Source: Alphaproteobacteria bacterium | GTDB taxonomy: Bacteria; Pseudomonadota; Alphaproteobacteria; SMXP01 | Direction: 5' to 3' | DNA length: 16,145 nt | Assembly: GCA_021774995.1 (NCBI GenBank) | Contig: JAJFIM010000086.1 | Location: 1 to 16,145, forward strand | Shown here: positions 1 through 6,900 of the stretch, one piece after another | Position numbering within the stretch: position 1 is the first letter of the stretch | How the letters are laid out: each line of letters opens with the position of its first letter | Position numbers and translations under genes: made by a program | Notes under the pieces: generated by a model | What the model was told of the DNA's origin: nothing | The model's database searches: none | The model's input: the letters and a program-made list of their open reading frames with translations, nothing else

Positions 1-141
1 GATCGCGATTCCAACACCATCGAAGTCTTTGTCGGCCGCTTGCGGAAAAAGCTGAACGTCAACATGATTCAGACGGTACGGGGTCTGGGCTATTGTCTGG
101 CTTTACCTGAAAGTGAGGGCAAGGTAAGCCAGTCCTCATAA
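1..141 (+). CDS. OmpR/PhoB-type response regulator, C-terminal end (partial)
   Basis: Frame 1 is open from the window edge to TAA at 139-141 and gives the last 46 residues of a protein whose start lies outside the window. The residues contain the recognition-helix and wing pattern of the winged-helix output domain of OmpR-family regulators: NTIEVFVGRLRKKL followed by IQTVRGLGYCL. In this family the domain binds direct repeats in promoters after aspartate phosphorylation of the missing receiver domain. The stop codon shares its last A with the start codon of the histidine kinase (TAATG), so the two are almost certainly a co-translated two-component pair. The histidine kinase type suggests a PhoP-like regulator, but which one cannot be told from this fragment. 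Confidence 0.93.
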   Translation, partial: DRDSNTIEVFVGRLRKKLNVNMIQTVRGLGYCLALPESEGKVSQSS

Positions 142-1496
142 TGAAATTGAACTCTCTGGCATTTCGATTGATTGCGGGAGCGGGGCTCTGGAGCGGGGTG
201 GCGCTGCTTGTGGGCGGCATTGCCTTGGCGGCGAATTTTCGCGGCGCCGTTGAGCGCAATTACGACAAACGGCTTATTCTGGCCTGGGAAAGTCTGGTGG
301 GTTTGCTGGAAGTGGGGCAGGACGGCGCCCTCACTATTTTAGGGCCTATGGCTGACCCGCGCTTTGAGCAACCCTTTTCCGGTTGGTACTGGCAGATCAG
401 TGTGGGAGGCGCAAATTTGCGCTCCCGCTCATTGTGGGATGAATTACTCGCCGCGCCGCCGGGCGTGGCCGCTGATAATTACACAAGCTTGACCGGCGAG
501 GGGCCGGACAATCAAAACTTGCGCATCGTCGCCCGCAACGTGATCCTGCCCGGCGCCGATCAACCCTATACCATCATGCTGGCGGCCGATCAGGCGGAGA
601 TCACACAGCAAATCACCCGTTTTAACACTCTGCTGGCCCGCTCCTTTGGTCTGCTCGCCTTCGGGCTTGTGATGGCCATGGTGATTCAGGTGAGGGTTGG
701 CCTGTCGCCGTTGCGCCGTGTGCGCGAGGCTTTGGCCGCCATACGGACCGGTCGGGCGGAGCGTCTGGATGGCGCATTTCCTGCTGAGATCGCTCCGTTG
801 GCGGAGGAACTCAATGAACTCATCGGTCATAACCGGCAAGTTCTTGAGCGCTCCCGCACCCAGGTCGGCAATCTCGCTCATGCGCTGAAAACGCCTTTAA
901 GCGTGTTGACCAATGAGGCGGAGGCCAGGCCCGGACCGCTTGCCGATACGATGAGCCGGCAGGCGCGCATTATGCGCGAGCAGGTGGACCATTATCTTTC
1001 GCGCGCCCGCGCGGCGGCGACTTCAAAAGTGATCGGCGCGCGCACCAATGTGGGGGAAGTGGTCGGCGGGTTGGCGCGGACGCTGGAGCGAATTTACGCC
1101 GATAGGAATATTGAAATTAATACCAAGTGCGCCGATGGCGTGTTCTTTCGGGGAGAGCGGCAGGACTTTGAAGAGATGATCGGGAATTTGATGGATAACG
1201 CCTGCAAATGGGCCGAGGGAGCCGTGTCCGTTACGGCCGAGCTTCTTGCGAGCGCGCCGGAACAAAGTCCCCTTCTTCGCATTGTCATAGAGGATGACGG
1301 GCCGGGCCTGGCGCCTGAAAAACGAGATGAAGTGTTGAAACGCGGAACACGCCTTGATGAAAGCATGCCGGGCTCGGGGCTTGGCCTGTCCATTGTGACC
1401 GAGATAGCAGATCTTTATGGCGGGCGCCTGTCACTTAAGGAAAGCGAAACTCTTGGCGGTCTCGCAGCCCGGCTCGATCTGCCCGCGCTGGATTAG
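141..1496 (+). CDS. PhoQ-like two-component sensor histidine kinase
   Basis: A 451-residue inner-membrane sensor kinase that should phosphorylate the regulator encoded just upstream. Order of parts: membrane segment at about 8-31, a periplasmic sensing region of about 130 residues, a second membrane segment at about 164-185, a HAMP-like linker (about 186-238), then the H-box NLAHALKTPLSVLTNEA with phospho-acceptor His247, the N-box NLMDNACKWAEG (Asn353), the DDGPG box (386-389) and the GSGLGLSI box (411-418). The H-box of the form HALKTPL is the one found in PhoQ-type kinases. All catalytic residues are present and length is normal. The start ATG overlaps the stop of the regulator (TAATG), which indicates translational coupling; no strong separate ribosome binding site is seen. 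The signal sensed (in PhoQ relatives divalent cations, acid or peptides) cannot be inferred for this protein. Confidence 0.93.
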   Translation: MKLNSLAFRLIAGAGLWSGVALLVGGIALAANFRGAVERNYDKRLILAWESLVGLLEVGQDGALTILGPMADPRFEQPFSGWYWQISVGGANLRSRSLWDELLAAPPGVAADNYTSLTGEGPDNQNLRIVARNVILPGADQPYTIMLAADQAEITQQITRFNTLLARSFGLLAFGLVMAMVIQVRVGLSPLRRVREALAAIRTGRAERLDGAFPAEIAPLAEELNELIGHNRQVLERSRTQVGNLAHALKTPLSVLTNEAEARPGPLADTMSRQARIMREQVDHYLSRARAAATSKVIGARTNVGEVVGGLARTLERIYADRNIEINTKCADGVFFRGERQDFEEMIGNLMDNACKWAEGAVSVTAELLASAPEQSPLLRIVIEDDGPGLAPEKRDEVLKRGTRLDESMPGSGLGLSIVTEIADLYGGRLSLKESETLGGLAARLDLPALD

Positions 1497-1541
1497 GGAA
1501 TGGATTTACGCGCCCCCTTTATCTTATCAGGACTTCCTTCT

Positions 1542-1629
1542 TGGTCATTCCGCGGCTTGACCGCGGAATCCACGCGGCGTTTTCTGTTGAAGATGGACCC
1601 CGCGATCGAGTCGCGGGGTGACAGTGGGG
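1542..1629. repeat. Two-hairpin intergenic palindromic repeat, copy 1 (likely bidirectional terminator)
   Basis: Two perfect hairpins lie back to back. The first has 9-base arms ATTCCGCGG (1547-1555) and CCGCGGAAT (1561-1569) around CTTGA. The second has 9-base arms ACCCCGCGA (1597-1605) and TCGCGGGGT (1611-1619) around TCGAG. The element sits between the convergent kinase and arsM genes, so it could end transcription from both sides; neither hairpin is followed by a clear T-run. The layout (ATTCC..CTTGA..GGAATCC, spacer, TGGACCCC..GATCGAGTC..GGGG) matches a repeat type I know from many alphaproteobacterial genomes, and a degenerate second copy lies at 13143-13236. Confidence 0.8.
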
Positions 1630-1693
1630 AGTAGTTCACTTTAGCTGAAGCCGGGTGAAGGGGAGTCCACAGGTCATCTCAACACAATACCTT

Positions 1694-2572
1694 CTAACAG
1701 CATCCGCCTTTTTTCTTACGTCCGTCGGCGCTTTTATACGCCATCACGGTTACCGACCGAAACTCAATTCCCTCCACCACCTGCCAGGGCTTTTCGTCCC
1801 GCTTCTCAATTTCAATGCCGTGGAATCCGGCTTCCTCAAACGCTTGCAAAAAAGCGCGTTCCTGAAAGGCGCCGGAAATGCAGCCTGACCACAGATCCGG
1901 GTCATCGCGCATATGTTGCGGCACCTCAACATCAGATACGATGTCGGAGACGGCGGCCCGTCCTCCGTCATTCAGCACACGGTGCATCTCCTGAAACAAA
2001 GCGCTTTTGTCGCTGGCTTGGACCAGGTTAAGGACGCAATTTGAGACAATCACATCCACGCTGTTGGAGGGAATCATCGGGTTGTCTTGGGCAATGGTTC
2101 GCCGGTATTGCTCGAAGGTCGTTAAGTCTTGCGCGCCTTTCACAGGATTGGCTTTCAGCCAGGCGTCGAGTTTTTCGAAATCGGTTTTGAGATCCTGAAT
2201 TTTCCCATAGCAAAAAGAGACATTGTCCCAGCCGACCTTGCCGGCAATGGCGCTTTGGTGTTTGCGGGCGAGCGCCAGCATGGGCGGGTTAAAGTCAACG
2301 CCGATCACCCGGCCTTGCCTGCCGACGATCTGCGATGCGATATAACAGATCTTTCCGCTGCCGCTTCCCAAATCCAGAACCACATCTCCAGGGCGGACAT
2401 ATTGAGAAGGATCGCCGCAGCCATAATCCTTGTCGATAATCTCTTGCGGGATCGCCTCCAGATAGCGCGGGTCATAACTGACGGCGCAGCAAAGAGACGG
2501 CTGCACGGTTTGCGACGCTGCGGCATAGCGCTCCAGTACGTCTTTTTCCGTTGTTTGTGGCCTCGTATCCAT
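1694..2572 (-). CDS. arsM: Arsenite S-adenosylmethionine methyltransferase, arsenosugar-pathway type, short form
   Basis: A 292-residue cytosolic methyltransferase predicted to transfer methyl groups from S-adenosylmethionine to trivalent arsenic. Seen: the SAM site VLDLGSGSGKICY (65-77), DFNPPML (93-99), and cysteines at the positions of the three catalytic cysteines of ArsM enzymes: Cys52 in DYGCGDP, Cys179 in SNCVLNL and Cys231 in WSGCISGA. An insertion at about 128-168 and the start pattern LCC..YDPRYL resemble the ArsM type linked to arsenosugar synthesis. As I remember it, that family usually carries roughly 80-100 further residues; this one stops after a basic stretch ending GGCC (Cys291, Cys292). 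A vicinal pair also occurs at Cys28-Cys29. ATG start at 2572 is preceded by AAAGGG at about 9 bases. It has its own promoter but follows the phosphate transporter on the same strand with 75 bases between. No radical-SAM arsS, arsR or arsenate reductase is in the window. Substrate is inferred from motifs. Confidence 0.85.
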   Translation of the reverse strand: MDTRPQTTEKDVLERYAAASQTVQPSLCCAVSYDPRYLEAIPQEIIDKDYGCGDPSQYVRPGDVVLDLGSGSGKICYIASQIVGRQGRVIGVDFNPPMLALARKHQSAIAGKVGWDNVSFCYGKIQDLKTDFEKLDAWLKANPVKGAQDLTTFEQYRRTIAQDNPMIPSNSVDVIVSNCVLNLVQASDKSALFQEMHRVLNDGGRAAVSDIVSDVEVPQHMRDDPDLWSGCISGAFQERAFLQAFEEAGFHGIEIEKRDEKPWQVVEGIEFRSVTVMAYKSADGRKKKGGCC

Positions 2573-2602
2573 AGCGTCTGCCCTTTACTCGCAAAAAATA
2601 AG

Positions 2603-2640
2603 TGATGAAATCATTATAGTCCCGGCATTCAGCTCATCAA
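2603..2640 (-). promoter_or_regulatory. Sigma-70-type promoter of arsM with overlapping palindrome
   Basis: On the minus strand TTGATG (2635-2640) and a perfect TATAAT (2613-2618) are separated by 16 bases, with expected transcription start near 2606, about 34 bases before the arsM ATG. The perfect inverted repeat ATGA-AA-TCAT (2605-2614) overlaps the -10 and start point, and a wider pair TGATGA (2603-2608) and TCATCA (2634-2639) brackets the promoter. Either could be a repressor site, for example for an ArsR-type regulator, but no regulator gene is nearby. The promoter match is strong; the operator role is inference. Confidence 0.6.
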
Positions 2641-2647
2641 GCCGCCT

Positions 2648-3736
2648 CTAGGTCAAGCCCCAATAAAGCGCGGCCGACAGGATCATGGCGACGGGCAGCG
2701 TCAGCGCCCAGGCCGAGAAAATGCCTGTTAGAACGGCCCAATCAACTTTACGTTCCGCCACGCCGACCCCCATGATGGCTCCCACGGAGACGTGGGTTGT
2801 GGACACCGGCAAGCCCCATTTTGAAGCAAAGATCACTAAAATACTTGTTACCACATTCGCCAGCGTTCCGCGCCCCGGCGTCAGGGGCGTGATCTGATGA
2901 GACATGGTTTCGGCCACCCGGCGCGCTTGAAGAAGACCGCCCAGAGCCATGGCCAGCGCAACCGCGAAGGTGCTGATCGGCAGGTTGAGCGCGCCCGCAG
3001 CCAGAGCAATCCCGACGATTTTGGGCGTGTCATTCAGACCGCGCGCAAAGCCGACCGCGCCCGCGCTGAAAAAATGCAACGCATGCGTGGTGCGGCGCAT
3101 CGTTTGGGAAGCGGTAACGGCGATACTTTCATCGAGCTCAGGCGTCTCGTTACCGGCTTGTATGCGCAAAGAACGACCCCATACAGTCGCGCGCGCCAGA
3201 ACCGGAATATGCTGGCGCGCGCCGATCCAATCGGATTCGAGGGGGAGCAGAACCAGCCAGCGGATCAAAGGGTAGAGCAGGCCTATCAGAAGAATGGGGA
3301 TGAGGGGGCCGACGGCGAGCGGCAGAAAGAAATTGCTCCCCAGCTTGGTGAAATTCAATTCGTTGCCAGCTGCGACAAGACCCGCGCCGACAATGCCGCC
3401 AACAAGAGCGTGCGTGGTTGAAATCGGAATGCCGCGCCAAGCGGTCGCGAGAACGGTGATCCCTGCGCCAAGCAGCACCGCAAGAAGGAAAGGGGGCGTT
3501 CCCACCAACCAATCGGGCGCCAGGCCTTTGCCGCTGAACAGGCGCAAAAGACGCTCCGCAAAGACGGCCGCAGACAGAGATCCGGCGAATGTGCTGATTG
3601 TGGCCCAGGCGAGCGCCGTGCGGAAACTGGCCACGCCAGAGCCATAGAGGGTCGCGACGCCTTTGAAATTGTCGTTGGCGCCGTTCGCATAGGCCAGAAA
3701 CAAGGCTGCGCCGAGAATCGCGAAAGTGAGAATCAA
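2648..3736 (-). CDS. PiT-family inorganic phosphate transporter
   Basis: A 362-residue inner-membrane permease with about ten hydrophobic segments. PiT proteins carry phosphate, often with divalent metal, driven by an ion gradient, and they also admit arsenate. Both copies of the duplicated PiT signature are present: GANDNFKG (19-26) with PISTTHALVGG (104-114), and GLNDTPKIVG (233-242) with PVSTTHVSVG (310-319). Length is short-to-normal for the compact bacterial form, without the long cytoplasmic loop of larger PiT proteins. The start codon is TTG: the frame is open upstream but has no ATG or GTG close by, the signature follows directly, and AAAGGG lies about 10 bases upstream. arsM follows on the same strand after 75 bases. 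This suggests a link between phosphate/arsenate entry and arsenic handling. No PhoB box was recognised upstream. Confidence 0.9.
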   Translation of the reverse strand: MILTFAILGAALFLAYANGANDNFKGVATLYGSGVASFRTALAWATISTFAGSLSAAVFAERLLRLFSGKGLAPDWLVGTPPFLLAVLLGAGITVLATAWRGIPISTTHALVGGIVGAGLVAAGNELNFTKLGSNFFLPLAVGPLIPILLIGLLYPLIRWLVLLPLESDWIGARQHIPVLARATVWGRSLRIQAGNETPELDESIAVTASQTMRRTTHALHFFSAGAVGFARGLNDTPKIVGIALAAGALNLPISTFAVALAMALGGLLQARRVAETMSHQITPLTPGRGTLANVVTSILVIFASKWGLPVSTTHVSVGAIMGVGVAERKVDWAVLTGIFSAWALTLPVAMILSAALYWGLT

Positions 3737-3956
3737 CTTCCAAAAACCCTTTAAATTGAAGATGCTTAGGACGTCTGAAGAGCGCGCTTACCTTACTGGG
3801 TCTGGTCTTGATGATCCAAGGGGATTTGGTCACTTTTGCGTGAGAGCGGGCCACTCATATTGCCGCGCGTTGGACATAATTTCATCAGACTCAACGTTCA
3901 AAACTGGGTTAAGGTTAAGAGAGATCTTAAGGGGAATTCGAGGGAGATTTTGAGCG
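3737..3956. other. Divergent intergenic region between pit and yfhM
   Basis: This 220-base gap must hold the promoters of the phosphate transporter (leftward) and of yfhM-pbpC (rightward). A weak leftward candidate is TTGAAC, 17 bases, TATGTC at about 3875-3903. For yfhM, a CATAAT-like -10 near 3872 lacks a good -35. The stretch 3906-3922 contains a short direct repeat GGTTAAG/GGTTAAG-like (GGGTTAAGGTTAAG). No Pho box, hairpin terminator or small gene was recognised. The only firm signal is AGGGAG at 3941-3946, ten bases before the yfhM ATG. Confidence 0.4.
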
Positions 3957-6900
3957 ATGAAACGATTTCTGGCGGTTTTAGCAGTTTTAAGCGTCGCGGT
4001 TATCGGCGTTTTTATCGTGCGTTCGGGAGGGCCGGAACAGGCTGTGCGCGATATAGCTAAAGTCCTGCCCCGGCTCCCGTCGCGAACTGCGACCTCGGAG
4101 CAGACGGCCCAGCGGCAAGAGACGGATAATGCGGGGCGTTTTGCGTTCCAACGACTGAATATCGATACGGGCCAGGAATTGCCTCAAGCCTGCCTGGTTT
4201 TCTCCAAGGCGCTCGATGACACAGGGCAAACCCGCTACGAGGATTACGTCCGCTTCGAGTCCGGACGAAATCCGATCTTGAGCGTCAAGGACAGCCAATT
4301 GTGTCTGGAGGGATTGAGCTTCGCGGCCTCATATAGAGTGACCTTGCGCCAGGGCATGCCGTCCGCCGATGGGTCTCGTTTGGCTTATGCGGAAGACATA
4401 CCCGTCGAGCTTAACGATCGGCCGGCCATGGTGCAATTCGGGTCGGGATTGATCCTGCCGCGCGAGACAGCCGGCGGCGTCCCGATCACCACGGTCAATG
4501 TGGATCTTCTGGACATCCGCGTGTTGCGGGTGGGGGATCGTTTGCTCTCGCAATTGGAAAGCGGCCTCATAGATCAGCGCAATCTTTATTCCTATGACGA
4601 ATATGAAATTGAATTTGAAAAGGGCGCCTTGGTTTGGGAAGGTCAGATGGATGTTGATGCGCCGCGCAATCGCAGCGCCGAGACAGTGTTTCGCGTGCGC
4701 GACGCGGTAACCGACTGGCAGCCCGGCGCCTATCTCGTTTTGGCGCGTGACGCGGCCGAAGAGGATCAAACTTCCCGTCGGCGTTCGTCTTATTACAACG
4801 CGGTGGCCTCGCAGTGGATTGTTGATTCCGATATCGGGCTGACGACATTCACCGGTTCAGATGGCTTGCATGTTTATGCGCGCTCGTTGAAAAGCGCTCA
4901 GCCTCTTGGCTCCGTAACCATTAAGCTGATTGCGCGGAACAACGATATCCTTGGCGAAGGGAGCGTGTCCGGCGACGGATATATTCAGTTTGATGCGGCC
5001 GCGCTGCGCGGTGTGGGCGGGGCCGAGCCGGTGGCGGTGATGGCGTATGGACCGGGTGGGGATTTTAATTTTCTGGATCTGCGCCGTCCCGCCTTTGATC
5101 TGACTGATCGGGGCGTGTCGGGGCGCCTGTCGCCGGGGCCAATCGACGCTTATCTTTATACGGACCGTGGGATTTACCGGCCGGGAGAGAACGTGCATGT
5201 GATTACTATGTTGCGCGACCGCATGGTAAACGCGCTGGACGACGCGCCGCTGACCCTCTCAGTGCGCCGTCCGGACGGCGTAGAATACCGTCAATTTACG
5301 ACAAGCGAGCAAAAGGCGGGATCGTCTTATTTTGACATCAGATTAAGCGATACGGCGCCGCGCGGGCGGTGGCGGGCGGTGGCCATGATCGGCGCGGACG
5401 GCGATCCGGTGGGCCGGGTCAGCTTTGAGGTTCAAGATTTTGTGCCCCAGCGCCTGGAAGTCACGCTTGACGCGCAAGCGGAGTTCTGGCGGCCGGGAGA
5501 TGCGCTTAATATCGAAGCCGTCAGCCGGTTTCTCTACGGCGCCCCCGCAGCGGATCTCGGCGGCGAGGCTGAGTTGAAATTGATGGTGGACCCCAATCCG
5601 TTTCCCGCCCATGCCGGATATCGATTTGGGCGCATCAAAGAAATCTTCCGCGACAGTCTTACTCCCATGGATATTCCGAATACGGACGCGCAAGGCGAGA
5701 CTTCTATCACCGGGGTTATTCCTCAGTTAAACAAAACCACGCTGCCCCTGCGGGCGCGGGTGCGGGTGTCGGTTTATGAACCAGGGGGGCGCACCACAAG
5801 CAATGAAATCATCCGCCCCGTGCGCACAAGCGATGTGATGATCGGTATCCGACCGGGCTTTGAAGGGGGGCGCGTGCGTGAAAACACGGCTGCCGCTTTT
5901 GAAATAATCGCCGTGGACGCCGATGGCGCGCGCATCGGGCTGGCGAATCTTAGCTACCGCTTGGTGGAAGAGGATATCCATTACCAATGGTATGAAGTGA
6001 ACGGGCGCTGGCAATATGAGCGGATTGTGCGCGACAGGCCGGTGGAAGAAGACGTGATTGATGTGGAGGGAAATGCTCCGGCGGTCATTTCAAAAACTTT
6101 GCCTTGGGGGCAATACCGCTTACAGGTGAGCGACGCATCAAGCGGCGCGGCGACGAGCGTGCGCTTTAATGTCGGGTGGGGCGGCGCGCTTTCGGGCGCC
6201 CGGCCTGACCGTGTTCAGGTGACGGCCGACAAGGACTCATATTCAATTGGCGATGTGGCCGTCATTGATATCCGTCCACCGGTGAGCGGAAAAGCTTTGC
6301 TCGTGGTGGCCAATGATAAAGTGCTCCTGACGCGCCATTTCGACGTGCCGGAGGGCGGCGCCCGGATTGATGTTCCCGTGAGCGAAGACTGGGGCAGCGG
6401 CGCCTATGTCATGGTGACGACGTTTAAGCCTCTCAGCTCTCAGCAGACACGCGCGCCGGTGCGCTCCATCGGTTTGGCTTGGGCGGCGGTTGATCAAAGC
6501 CCCCGCATATTATCCGTGAACATCGAGACGCCTGACAAAGTAGCGCCCCGTCAGCGCATCAAGGCGCCATTGACGATCAGCGGCGCGGCGCCTGGCGCAC
6601 GCGTTTTTGTGACCTTGGCGGCGGTGGATCAGGGCATTTTGCAGCTGACCAAATTCAAAACGCCGTCACCGGCTGATTACTATTTCGGCAAAAGGCGGTT
6701 GGGGCTTGATATTCGTGATGATTACGCGCGCCTTATTCTGGATACGGACGGCGCGCCGGGGGCGTTGCGGGTGGGCGGCGACGCCATGGGAGGGGCGGGG
6801 TTGTCGGTTGTACCGACAGTCACAGTGGCGCTGTTCTCCGGTCTGGTGGAAGTTGACGCCGACCGCAGGGCGGTTATCGAGTTGAATTTACCTGATTTTG

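Noticed and set aside
1694..1730. Programmed frameshift at the A-run near the arsM end (codons AAG AAA AAA GGC)
   Set aside because: Both alternative frames end within about 25 codons and show no similarity to the longer ArsM C-terminus; the run is not a good slippery heptamer in the zero frame.
2897..3421. 174-residue plus-strand open frame inside the phosphate transporter gene
   Set aside because: Arg/Ala-rich composition, no recognisable domain and full overlap with the well-supported PiT gene: antisense shadow.
3737..3956. PhoB box upstream of the phosphate transporter
   Set aside because: No pair of CTGTCAT-like repeats on either strand.
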